The translations under genes were made by a program, and so were the position numbers. A stretch of DNA of 64,000 nt, from contig JBAIAC010000068.1 of the NCBI GenBank assembly GCA_037349315.1, positions 18,071,001 through 18,135,000 of the forward strand, written 5' to 3'. Shown here piece after piece: positions 34,296 through 43,630 of the stretch (positions within the stretch are counted from its first letter, which is position 1; each line of letters starts with the position of its first letter). The notes below the pieces were generated by a model that saw only the letters and a program-made list of their open reading frames with translations, was not told the DNA's origin and did no database searches. Source of the DNA: Chelydra serpentina (lineage: Eukaryota > Chordata > Testudines > Chelydridae).

Positions 34296-34366
34296 TTTAA
34301 GGTCAGAAGGGACCATTATGATCATCTAGTCTGACCTCCTGCACAATGCAGGCCACAGAATCCCAC
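34296..34366 (-). mobile_element. CR1-lineage LINE 3' tail fragment
   Basis: Plus-strand AAGGTCAGAAGGGACCATTA, TCATCTAGTCTGACCTCCTG and CACAATGCAGGCCACAGAATC are the reverse complement of the family tail. Well preserved but only about 70 bp. Confidence 0.8.
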
Positions 34367-34529
34367 CCACCCACTTGCGTCTGATCAACTCAGCATAGCT
34401 TTGCTGTATGCCAAATAAAGGAACCAGAGTAATGAGACTGGAGTCCAACTGAGTTCTTGGGAAACTGAGTGGAAGGGGTGTCGGGGGAACCCCAACATAA
34501 GGTAGCATCCAAAGAACCCAACCAAGATC

Positions 34530-34620
34530 TGGATCCCATTATGCTCAGTGCTGTACAAACACATGCAAGGACACAGTCCCTGCTCCCAAGACTTCAAAAG
34601 CTAACACTAGAGTTTCACTT
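34530..34620 (-). repeat. Old L2/MIR-type tail fragment
   Basis: ATTATGCTCAGTGCTGTACAA and CACAGTCCCTGCTCCCAAGA are the same tail as at 63525-63670, with more changes. Confidence 0.55.
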
Positions 34621-36281
34621 TGTCACAAGAGCCACGTAAAGGGCAGTGTGTAGCTGCACTGCCTCAGGAGCAGACCTGGAACTATGTCATGACACACAGT
34701 GTAACATTCTGCATTCCAGGTTCCCCACTTAGTCCTAGGGAGAAATAATCTGCACTAGCCCTATACTTGGTACAGATTACACTTCTCCTGCACTGCGGTG
34801 CCCTTCCCCATAATCTCTGCCCACCTCCACAGGAGGGAGAATACCAGCCCATGGAGTCTGATATGCCAACTGCATTGCTACCCAGTATATGGCTAGCCTG
34901 GGCAGGGGACCAAGAGATGCCTTATATCCCCTTACTTCCTGCATCACAGCCTCAGACTAGTGACAATCCAGCCCTAAGAAAAAAAATGACATGTGAATGG
35001 GGAGAGAGATATATAAAATATATGGTATATATCGGAGTGTATCACACGCACACACAAACTTGCAATTTTTAAAATCACAATAAATAAATGAAGCACAGAT
35101 CATCTAGCCCCATCTGCCTCTCACCTTCTGTATAATATTCATATTAGTATGGTTATCTTCGCTATTAGTGCCATGCCCATATTTGCTTTGGCATTGCTGC
35201 AGCGTTCAACAGCACATCACCCAAGGGTGCGCTGCTGGAAATTTAACTTGTTATGTAGTATATGGAATACAGTAAAACTGTGAAACCTTAAAGGACCTAT
35301 ACTGTGCATATTAGAATATTAATCAAACTAAATCAGGAGCCTTTCAGTTGTATTGATTTCCTTTTATGTTAGCTATTTAAAAAAAGGTGAAACTGATCGT
35401 GTTGTGGCTGAATGTCCTGATCTTACCTTCCGTTCCTAAGGAATCAGAAACTGTGGTGGGAGGTGTTTGCTTTTTCCAGTAGATCATACAGTGACCTGAA
35501 TCTCAGGGATACCACTTACTGTCCTTGTGCTGCTGGACGTTCTGCCTTTGGATGAGACTGAAATCAAGACCCTGCCCATCAGAGCAGCAGCATAAAGCCC
35601 AAGATAGAATACTCATGTTTCATTGTATCGAATCATATCAAGGTGGACTGGGCCTTGTGCACTGAAATATACCATACCTTCCAGCTGCAAGGAAGTCGCT
35701 AAAACCTGATCACTGTTTCTGCATGTCTGTTCTCAGGAAGGTCTGGTTGCCAGCATTAACACTGCAATGGATGCCAGGATTTCCATGTAAGGGAACACTT
35801 AAATTACATTACAGGGGTCATTTTCTTGCAAGTTTGGTCAGCCTCTGGTTCATTGTAACCAATTCACTCCTGCTGTTCAAGTTTTCCGTTTGCAAAACTA
35901 TTCAAGGGGCACTGGATTTCGTTAGCTAATTTGATGCGTCCTTTGTTTTTATTTATCAGCAGTCGTACTTACTAAACAGCGTATCACTTACTAGCTGGTA
36001 TGTCATCTGAGAGTTAGAAATCAAGGTTGAGATTCTCAAAGCTGCCTAGGGGATGTGGATGCTTCCTTCCCATTCGTTTAGAGGGCTTTAAAAATCTCCG
36101 TCTTCCTCAGTCATTAGTTAATATAAAGAAAGAAGAGCTCAAGAGTTAAATTCTGCTCAGCGTTAGACCAGAGTGGAGCAACTCCACTGAAGTCATTTGG
36201 ATTTTATAAATGGAAAGAAATAAAACAATATGGACGAGATGGTGAACCCTTGACAGAGAATAGTGAGTGGTTATTCATGTG
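34621..36281. other. No gene; nothing recognised
   Basis: Unique sequence, with a short AT-rich run ATATATAAAATATATGG near 35009-35030 and a MITE-like phrase at 36150-36200. Confidence 0.4.
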
Positions 36282-36396
36282 GGGCCAGATTCTGATGCCC
36301 TTACTCAAGCTGAGTAGCATCGTTCTCCCCATCTCAGTCCACAGAAGTGAATGGGGCTACTTGTGAGGTGCTAGTCAATATATCAGAACCTGGCCC
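36282..36396. mobile_element. Chompy-like palindromic MITE
   Basis: Ends GGGCCAGATTCTGAT and, as reverse complement, GGGCCAGGTTCTGAT match at 14 of 15 bases. The interior holds TACTCAAGCTGAGTAGCA and a GTGAATGGGGCTAC centre. The form and end word match the Chompy-type MITEs described from crocodilians. No target duplication is visible. A second partial copy follows to about 36478. Confidence 0.7.
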
Positions 36397-36486
36397 ATAA
36401 GCCATCCCACTGAAGCGAGTAGGTTTACTTGGGTGAGTAACTGCTCACTAATAATGGTTCAGAATCTGGTCCTAAATAAGGATCTG

Positions 36487-36615
36487 ATTCATAGATTCTA
36501 AGGCCAGAAGGAAGCACTGTGGTCATTTAGTCCGACCTCCTGCATAACACAGGCCATGGAATTTCACCTAGTAATTCCTGCAGCGAACCCAATAACCTGT
36601 GGTTGAACTACACCA
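36487..36615 (-). mobile_element. CR1-lineage LINE 3' tail fragment
   Basis: ATTCATAGATTCTAAGGCCA, TTTAGTCCGACCTCCTGCAT and ACACAGGCCATGGAATTTCA mark the reverse complement of the tail, including its terminal ATAGATTCTA repeat word. Confidence 0.8.
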
Positions 36616-37186
36616 CAGCTCTCAGAAATATTTTGATTTAAAGACTTCAAGGGACAGACCTTACAGTGAATAGCACCTACTGTACTTTCCATTGAAATCA
36701 AAGGGCTGTGAGTACGGTGAGGTATTATTCGGTGTGAATAAGGGTGGCACTGTTGGGCCCCGTCCAAATAACTGACATCAGTATCCAGCTCTCACTCAGA
36801 GTTCCACAGGAGAGAACTTACAACACACAGGCCCTGATTCTGCCATCCTTACTGCCCGAGACACCTCTACTTAGCTCAAGGACTACCCAATGGCGCTCTG
36901 AGCACCAAGGGGTGCCAGGCTGCAGGGAGTGTGGCACTCTTCTGTCAGAGTCAGTGCTGACCTCGGTGCACCAGCATGATGCTATGGTTCAGTGAAGCAG
37001 TATCATAGACTCCATGATATGAGTCCTAAAAACAAGGGTTGCCGGGGTGGGCCATAATCTTTTATATCGCTCAGATTCTGCTACTTTGATACACATTGAG
37101 GAGCAACTTATCTAGCCAATACTCCCGTCGACATTCATGGGACTCATGGAGAAAGGTGCTACTCAATGTGAGCCATAAGTGTTTTG

Positions 37187-37345
37187 ATTCATATACTCAT
37201 AGCTTCCAAGGCCAATACGGACCACTGTGATCATCTAGTCTGACCTCTTGTATGACACAGGCCATAGGCCCTCCCCAAAATAATTTCTTTTGGAACTAGA
37301 GCACAATTTTTCAAGACTTCAGACCTTGATTTAAAAATTAATTGA
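37187..37345 (-). mobile_element. CR1-lineage LINE 3' tail fragment
   Basis: ATCATCTAGTCTGACCTCTT and ATGACACAGGCCATAGGCCC show the same tail; CCCAAAATAATTTCTTTTGG continues into the 3' untranslated part. Third of four such fragments in 5 kb, all in the same orientation. Confidence 0.8.
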
Positions 37346-37956
37346 CTGATGTTATAATCTCCAATAGGTTTCCTCCACCCCCACACTATTGCAGCCCTAA
37401 GGGTGGATTGTTCCTAGAACAGCAATTTTCTCCATTCCTGTGACGCTCAATTGTTTCCCACACAAGTTCTTTTTTTTTTTATTTTCTTACCTCATCATTA
37501 GGAGCAAGCCAAGCTATTCTGGAAACGGACGCTGAAAGAGCCAGAATAGAAATGGCAATAAACAAACAAACAGGGACTCCACCTCCTTTCATCCGTTCAT
37601 CAAAGTCTCTCACAAAGACAGGTCATTACTGAGGATTAAGCCTTGGAGTTCGGGGGACCCAAAGGCTGAGGTCAGCCTCCTGCGAGGATCCTTCTTCGTG
37701 TCTTGGCATCTATTTCCCAAGCCATGAAGAGCCACCTCTTTCTGCTCCCCCTGACCTTCCGCCACATAGAGGCGTAGGCCGATCTTTGAAAATTAAGGGA
37801 AAAAAGAAAAGGAAAAAACCTCCAGTTCTCAGCTTCTGACAAAAGATGAGATTAAAGTGTTCCTGGGCAAGCCCAATAAAAATGGTGGAGAGGAAACTAT
37901 GATATGAGGCAAATGCAAATGGATCAATCATTCACTCATTTCAGTCCGTCTTTCAC
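37346..37956. other. No gene; unique sequence
   Basis: No repeat signature after the T-run at 37468. The stretch 37500-37620 (GGCAATAAACAAACAAACAG and neighbours) may be conserved non-coding, but I have no proof. Confidence 0.35.
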
Positions 37957-37959
37957 TAA

Positions 37960-38255
37960 GGGCAGGTCTACACTAGCGCCGAAATTCAAACTAAGATACG
38001 TGACTTCAGCTACGTGAATAACGTAGCTGAAGTCGAACTATCTTAGTTCGAATGAAAAAGCACTTACCCGGAGTCCACACGCGGCGCGCAGGCTCCCCCG
38101 TCGACTCCGCCTACTCCGTTCGTCGAGCTGGATTACCAGCGTCGACGACGGAGCACTTCCTGGTTCGATTTATCGCGTCTAGACAAGACGCGATAAATCG
38201 AACCCAGAACATCGATCGCGCGCCTCCGACCGGACGCGTAAGTATAGACGTACCC
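37960..38255 (+). mobile_element. CpG-rich Harbinger-like MITE, copy 2, TAA target duplication
   Basis: A 296-bp element with ends GGGCAGGTCTACACTA and, as reverse complement, GGGTACGTCTATACTT. TAA flanks both sides (37957-37959, 38256-38258), as for PIF/Harbinger. From 38003 to 38249 it differs from copy 1 at only two positions in 247, while its first 43 bases differ at 13 positions. It keeps the 12-bp and 16-bp hairpins (the latter at 38164-38202). No transposase frame is present. Confidence 0.9.
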
Positions 38256-38414
38256 TAAGACATCTGCAGAAGAAAGAATGCTAGAAAGAGTGAATTTTGA
38301 AAAGGGGGGTCTCTTCCTTCACCTTCCTCCTGTTAAAAGGAGCCCCATACAATGGCCTTTCGACTATAGTTAAAGAAGCCATATGTAGGGGCAGAAGGTG
38401 TCTCATAGGATACT

Positions 38415-38550
38415 AGGCATGCATCTGAAGAAGTGGGTATTCACCCACGAAAGCTTATGCTCCAATACGTCTGTTAGTCTATAAGGTGCCACAGGACTCT
38501 TTGTCGCTTCTACAGATCCAGACGAACATGGCTACCCCTCTGATACCTGA
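38415..38550 (+). mobile_element. Solo Penelope-type tail, 136 bp, 12-bp target duplication
   Basis: The insert starts AGGCATGCATCTGAAGAAG and ends ACCCCTCTGATACCTGA. It is flanked by TCATAGGATACT on both sides (38403-38414 and 38551-38562), an exact 12-bp duplication. The content is the tail alone: the hammerhead-like core, TTAGTCTATAAGGTGCCAC and CCAGACGAACATGGCTACC. No protein is encoded. It shows that the tail RNA can be inserted alone by 5' truncation just upstream of the core. Confidence 0.9.
38425..38462 (+). ncRNA. Hammerhead-ribozyme-like core, best copy
   Basis: All core elements of a type I hammerhead appear in order. CTGAAGA (38425-38431) fits CUGANGA. Helix II is a perfect 6-bp stem, GTGGGT against ACCCAC (38433-38438, 38443-38448), with loop ATTC. 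GAAA lies at 38449-38452. Helix III is a 2-bp GC/GC stem with loop TTAT (38453-38460). The cleavage dinucleotide would be T38461-C38462. Helix I is weak: AGGCATG (38415-38421) can pair with TACGTCT (38466-38472) with one mismatch, but three unpaired bases separate it from the core. The core match is seen; catalytic activity is inference. Hammerheads are known in Penelope-like elements. Confidence 0.55.
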
Positions 38551-38719
38551 TCATAGGATACTGTCAATTTGGGGGAGGCTTATGAAATCCGCAATAGGAA
38601 TAAAAAGGAGTTTCATGGTTCTTTTTTTAAATCCAGTAAAGAGTTTGTTTTTTCTAAATTTAAAACATTCCCTAACGTTTTGTGAACCAAAGCAGGTCAG
38701 TGTAATGCACCACTCATTA

Positions 38720-38990
38720 ATTATTTGTATTCTAGTAATACCAAGAGGCCCCAACCAAGATCAGGGCCTAGTGTGTTAGGTGCTGAACACATGTGTAGTA
38801 AGAGAGAGTTCCTGTTCCAAAGAGCTTTCAATCTAAAAAGACAAAACAAACAAAGAGTGAGAGAAAAGAAGTTACCATTATGGTTATTTTACAGATGAGG
38901 AACAGAAGCACAGAGAGATTAAGAGCCCAGCCCAAGATCACAGAAAGTTTCTGACAGAGACAAGATTTGAACTCAAATAATAATAAAAAA
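38720..38990 (-). repeat. MIR-type SINE with L2-like tail
   Basis: Plus-strand TTCCTGTTCCAAAGAGCTTT is the tail in reverse complement. TTTTACAGATGAGGAACAGA, AGCACAGAGAGATTAAGAGC and CCCAAGATCACAGAAAG are the MIR core, and AAGATTTGAACTCAAAT is the B-box region. Nearly complete, ancient. Confidence 0.75.
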
Positions 38991-38999
38991 TCCGTGTAA

Positions 39000-39070
39000 T
39001 GTAAGTTCTTCAAGGCAGGGGTTGGGTCTATGTTTCATTGTGTTTACTGTGTGGGCCGTATTCCAACATC
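39000..39070 (+). repeat. L2-like tail fragment
   Basis: TGTAAGTTCTTCAAGGCAGG followed by GGTCTATGTTTCATTGTG matches the start of an L2-type tail in plus orientation. Confidence 0.5.
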
Positions 39071-39130
39071 TTTACTTACAGTGAATAATGGTATCGTATT
39101 CTGAAATGCCTGGACTAATTGTGGAGTAAT

Positions 39131-39395
39131 ATATTCATAATTCTCAGGCCAGAAGGGATCTTGATTGTCTAGTCTGACCTCCTGTATAACACAGTCCATA
39201 GGACTTCCTTGAATTAATTTCTGTGTGAACTAGGACAGATCCTCTAGAAAAACAAATGTCCAATCCTGATATTAAAATGTCCAGTGATGGAGAATCAACC
39301 ACAATCTTTGCTAAGATGGTATTTCCTAATGTGCATACAGTAAATGCATCCGAATCTGGCCATGTGTTTATAAAACACAGTGGAACTGTACAGCA
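39131..39395 (-). mobile_element. CR1-lineage LINE 3' end fragment
   Basis: TCTAGTCTGACCTCCTGTAT is the tail in reverse complement; GTGATGGAGAATCAACCACA and TTGCTAAGATGGTATTTCC are the end of the reading frame region, now without an open frame. The longest of the four minus-strand tails between 34 and 39 kb. Confidence 0.75.
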
Positions 39396-39414
39396 GGACA
39401 TAAATGATTTTTCA

Positions 39415-39625
39415 TGACAATGTGGATGTTGTGGTAGGGCTTGGGCTGGCTGTCCTAGTCCAAGCCCGGCTGATCACCTGGGTTGGAGCTTGGGTGGTCA
39501 ACCCACATCACTGCCTGTGTCACAACACCTGCACTGCTATTTTTAGCACTTTAGCTTGAGCAAAGCTAGCGTGAGTCCGTGCTGGGAGGCATACTCCCAG
39601 CTGCAGCGTTGACATACCCTTTGAC
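39415..39625. mobile_element. MITE relic
   Basis: GGGCTTGGGCTGGCTGTCCT, CCAAGCCCGGCTGATC and TAGCTTGAGCAAAGCTAGC are small inverted pairs like those of the palindrome at 3798. The right end reads GCGTTGACATACCCT. Ends not proven. Confidence 0.4.
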
Positions 39626-39864
39626 GCTAAAAGTTCATTTTAATCTGTGGAACTTGCTCGATGTCTGCAGTGTCGTTTGCAGCAGCAGCTTTCATTTGGA
39701 TTGATCATTTGCTGACGCTCTTCCCTCGTGTTTAATTGTCTACTAAAAATCTGACAACAGTTAGGCAGGGCTGAGGCCACTGCCAGTCAGGCTGGCCAAT
39801 ACTGTCTTGTTGACTCTTTGTGCTTGTGTCTGTTTGTCTATCTCCATCTGTCGTCTCTTGTGTT

Positions 39865-39995
39865 ATACTTAGATTGTAAACTCTTTGGAACAAGGACTGT
39901 CTTTTTGTTCTGGATTTGTACAGCACCTAGCACAGGGGGGTCCTGATCCACAACGGGAGCTCCAAGGGCTACGGTAATACAAATACTATAATTAT
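39865..39995 (+). repeat. L2/MIR-type tail, best preserved copy
   Basis: TTAGATTGTAAACTCTTTGG, AAGGACTGTCTTTTTGTTC, TTGTACAGCACCTAGCACAG and a final ATACAAATACTATAATTATT give the full order of the tail. It serves as the in-window reference for the worse copies. Confidence 0.7.
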
Positions 39996-40049
39996 TCCTA
40001 TTCAGCCCATTGACTTTTGTTGGCTGCAACAGCACATTTACACATTGCG

Positions 40050-40275
40050 CATATTTGGGGAGGTGGTGGATTAGCCAGCTTCTGAACGCATCCAGACATG
40101 CCTGTGCTAGCTTTCATGTAGCTAGCACAGCTAAAGATATCATTGAAGATGTGGCAGCACCGTCGTAATCTGGGAACATGAGTATGTCCCCAGGGTTACA
40201 GGTGGGCTTGTACTGATGGCACCACCACATCTTCACTGCTATTGATAGCCACGCCAGCTAGATTAAAGCTAATAA
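40050..40275. mobile_element. Palindromic MITE relic
   Basis: GTGCTAGCTTTCATGTAGCTAGCAC is a hairpin, and GATGTGGCAGCACCGTC pairs partly with GGCACCACCACATC. AGTATGTCCCCAGG may be the centre. The ends are not clear. Confidence 0.45.
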
Positions 40276-40280
40276 TAATA

Positions 40281-40475
40281 AATGGAGATATGCCTGTCTC
40301 ATAGAACTGGAAGGACCTTGAAAAGTCAAGTCCAGTCCCCTGCCTTCACTAGCAGGACCAAGTACCGTTCCCTGACAGATTTTTGCCCCAGATCCCTAAA
40401 TGGCCCCCTCAAGGATTGAACTCACAACCCTGGGTTTAGCAGGCCAGTGCTCAAACCACTGAGCTATCTCTCCCT
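40281..40475 (-). mobile_element. tRNA-derived SINE with CR1 tail (tortoise Pol III SINE type)
   Basis: On the minus strand the order is tRNA-like head, middle, then CR1-like tail. The head reads GAGATAGCTCAGTGGTTTGA (A box) and GGTTGTGAGTTCAATCC (B box, reverse complement of 40414-40430). The middle is TTGAGGGGGCCATTTAGGGA. The tail, on the plus strand GAACTGGAAGGACCTTGAAA and CCAGTCCCCTGCCTTCACTA, is a CR1 3' end. Tortoise SINEs are the textbook case of a SINE that borrowed a LINE tail. It encodes no protein; RNA polymerase III would have transcribed it. Both boxes are readable, so it is a rather good copy. Confidence 0.88.
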
Positions 40476-40499
40476 ACACCCAAACTTGTTTGAGATTGT

Positions 40500-41574
40500 C
40501 TATGTGATCTGCTATCACACTTCCAATGGCAGCACAGACGTACCCTAAAAGGTATGCGCAAAGTCCACCACAAATTATTGGGACTGATGAGGGAATTAAT
40601 AGGTGAAAGCCAATGATGGGCTGTTAGGCAGTGTGCTGCTAAGACTTACTTGTCCGAGTTTGGGTTGGGTGCGTTCCTTATAAATAGCAAAATCATAGGC
40701 TGAGGTTTCCAAAGCTGGCTAAGGGCTTTAGTCATGCAACTCCCATTGAAATCGATGAAAAGCACAACTGTGACATTTCTACTGACCCAATCGAGTTGTT
40801 CGACACTGCCACATGAGTACGGGATATTCTGAATATTGGCAATCAAGATGTCACCAGCCACTCTGCCAAACCCATAGCACGGGCGCCACTAACTCTACCA
40901 GCCGGCAACAACTTTCATTCACTATTAACATGGGCTGCACATGGACTGGTGGGAAAGTTGTTCTATCATATTACCAGCCCCTTAATCCACCATGTCTCAA
41001 GGGCCTCGTTCTCCTCCCTCTCATCCCAGTGTAACACCACTGAACCCAAAGTAGACAGCCTTGATTTTAGACGAGTACGTAGAAGGGGAAATATTAACAA
41101 AGCTGTGATATTTCAAAAAGAAACGGGCACATTAAGGAAATAGTGTTGTGTCACAGCTCAACGTGAACCAAATTCTACACTAAAGGATTTTGCACAAAGT
41201 GTACTAGCAAGCAAGAGCCACTGCACTTTCTGTTCCCCCGAGTATCAGAAGACCCATCGCACACACGGCAACGGTTATGTAATAGGAAGCAATCATTTCC
41301 GGCACTTTCTACATCAGCATATTATATAATGAACACATTGATGTGGCCCTGACCAACGACTAAGCCACAGAGGGATGCAACGCTGGCAAGTAGATTTATA
41401 GCTTCTTCTTTTTTTTTTTTTAAATGGTTTTAGTTCCAATAATACTTTGCCTTTCTACTGCACCTTTCACCCAGAAATATCCAAGTGCTTTGCAAGCTTC
41501 CCATCATTTCACTTTGCAACATCCCCTGGCAGTGCAGTACATTGATATTAGTAGCCCTCTTGTAGGGACGGATA
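40500..41574. other. No gene; unique sequence
   Basis: A MITE-like scrap lies near 40690-40760 (CCCATTGAAATCGATGAAAA). Otherwise I recognise nothing. T-run at 41408-41422. Confidence 0.4.
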
Positions 41575-41693
41575 AACTGAAGTAAAGAAGGGAAGAATGG
41601 TCTTGTGGCTAATGCACTACACTGGGATTCAGAAGGTCTGGGTTCATTCTCCTGCTCGGTCACAGGCACCCTGTGTGACTGGGGCAAGTAACT
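41575..41693 (+). repeat. MIR-like SINE
   Basis: TCTTGTGGCTAATGCACTAC is an A-box-like head, GGTCTGGGTTCATTCTCC a readable B box, and TGTGTGACTGGGGCAAGTAA the conserved core. It abuts the inverted-end block starting at 41697. Confidence 0.75.
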
Positions 41694-41696
41694 TCG

Positions 41697-43335
41697 AGCC
41701 AGATTTTCAAAGGTATTTAGGCATCAAGAGATGCAGATAGGCACCTTGTGAAGGACCAAAGGACTTAGACACCTAACTGCCACTTTAGGTCCCTAAATCC
41801 CAGATTCAGGCCCCATTAGGATTCATAAATCCCCCGTTCAACTGTCCCCAAACCATGTAGGCACCTAAAATCACTTGGCTCCTAAAATTTTGCAGTAAAG
41901 GCTCCCTAGTCACCTCTGTTTCTGCCTCTGCATATGCTCACTGCAGCCCCATGCCAGGTGTCCCGACGCCTACGCCCCAGAGTAATGTACAAATGGGGAG
42001 ACGTTAGGCATTTCTCCACCTAACCGGTCCATGGGGTCCAATCCACCATTAGCGCGCTCAGGTCTCGCTTACTGGATCAGGCCCCTACAAACAAGCTTAC
42101 ACAAAGCTGCGAAAGGAGCCCCTCCCTCGTCATTTTTAGCCAGCGGTTAGGGATGTGGGAGTGACCCAATTCATGTCACCCAACCACATGAGGGAGAGAT
42201 GAGGTTTAAACAGGGATCTTTTACCTTTCTGGGACGCATCCTCGCCACTGGGTTATGGGCTATTCTGATGTGGGTGGCTGTTGGTTGCTGGTACACTTTG
42301 TACAAAATTCTTGACTGTATTTGATTGGCATTTAGCTGTTACACAACACAGTTTCCTTTGCGTGCCCCACTTCCGTTTGAAATATCACATCTTGATCAAA
42401 AATTTCACTTCCATTGACCCCGCTAAGCTACTCCATTGTGGATAAATAAGTGCCAAAAAAATTATTGAAGCAGCGGAATGCTCTAACCACTTGGCTACAG
42501 AGTCTGTCGCATGCTGGTTTGCTCTCTCTAGCTCAACAAATCTTTCGTTGTTTATCCACAGTGCAAGAGCTTCAACACTGGGCCAGAGAGAGAGCAAGCC
42601 AGGATGAGAATGATTCCCTAGCCTGCTGGTTACAACGCTCGGATGGGAGGCCCAGGAGCAAGTCCCCCTGCTCCAATGAATCTTTTAAAAGATATTTATC
42701 CACAGTGGAGCTGCTTCAACAGGAGAGACATGGGGACACCCCCCTGAGAAGTGGCAGATCCCAGTTTAAATCCCTTTTCCCCATCAGGCAGAGGGAGGAT
42801 TTGAACCAAGGTTCATCCACATGCCAGCCTTGTACCTTAACAACTGGGCTAAACATTATGTGGGAGCTCCGAGTCCGCCTCTTCCTCCCACACCTTGCTA
42901 GGCGCCTAGCACCAAGAGAGGGTTTGCAGCTAAGAAGCCCAAGCAGAGGGAGACTAGGCACCTATTTTAAGAGAGGAGCAGGGCTTAGCACACACCCCTA
43001 AGCTTGGCATCTCCCATTGGCTAGTTTAGGTGAGGCATTGCCTAGCATGCCGGCTTTTGTGAATCCCATTCTAAAGCTCCTACCTCTCCCTGTTCATTAT
43101 AGAGGGAGCCGAGGCACCGAACTCAGTGTTTGTGAATGACAGTGATTTTCTAAGCGCCTACGTTCCCTTTGTGAATCTAGCCCTGATGAGGTTTTCAAAA
43201 GCACCTAACCTGGCGCCTAACTCCCGCTGTTTTCAATGGGAGTTAGGTGCCTAACTTGCTTCGGTGCTATTGAAAAATCCCACTAGGCACCTAGCTGCAT
43301 CTTTAGGTGCCTAAATACCTTTGAAAGTCTAGCTC
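41697..43335. mobile_element. 1.64 kb block with inverted ends, DNA transposon-like
   Basis: The left end GAGCCAGATTTTCAAAGGTA continues TTTAGGCATCAAGAGATGCAG; the right end, as reverse complement, is GAGCTAGACTTTCAAAGGTA continuing TTTAGGCACCTAAAGATGCAG. The inverted ends thus match over about 45 bp. Inside are worn mirror phrases (TTCATAAATCCC against the reverse complement of TTTGTGAATC) and several tRNA-like segments in alternating orientation. A 183-codon open frame (42450-43001) crosses them and means nothing. It could be one long non-autonomous element, or two inverted short MITEs around other DNA; the right 150 bp (43190-43335) folds on itself like a complete small MITE. No target duplication is clear. 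Confidence 0.6.
42505..42885. repeat. tRNA-like and hairpin segments inside the block
   Basis: GGTTTGCTCTCTCT (42513) pairs with AGAGAGAGCAAGCC (42588). CCTGCTGGTTACAACGCTCG is tRNA-head-like in plus orientation, and ACCTTAACAACTGGGCTAAA is one in minus orientation. TTTATCCACAGTG occurs twice (near 42551 and 42696). This suggests SINE-like units joined in both orientations. Confidence 0.45.
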
Positions 43336-43484
43336 TTAATCCCAAGGGTTACTCACGTGTTTACAGTTACACACATGCTGAATCCAGGTCACAAGCTCTC
43401 CCTGCCGCAGACCCCTCTCCCTCCCAAACGGTGAACTGGGATACAAAAATTGTCTTTTTCATACCTTTTACCTGTCTGGTTTAC

Positions 43485-43630
43485 ATAGATTGTAAGTTCT
43501 TCAGGGCACTGACTACACTTAAAACAAGGACCCAATCTCAATTGAGGCCTCTAGATGCTACTGTATTGCAACTAAATGATATTAATAAACTATAATATAA
43601 TAAAATAATTATAAATATAATAATAAAGCA
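43485..43630 (+). repeat. L2-like tail and AT-rich end
   Basis: TAGATTGTAAGTTCTTCAGG, then GGACCCAATCTCAATTGAGG, then an expanded ATA-rich stretch (43575-43628). The order follows the copy at 39865. Confidence 0.6.

Noticed and set aside
40411..40475. A tRNA gene suggested by readable A and B boxes
   Set aside because: The boxes belong to a SINE head that continues into the SINE middle and CR1 tail, with no cloverleaf ending in an acceptor stem.
42450..43001. 183-codon frame on the plus strand
   Set aside because: It crosses tRNA-like segments and MITE pieces and shows no domain.
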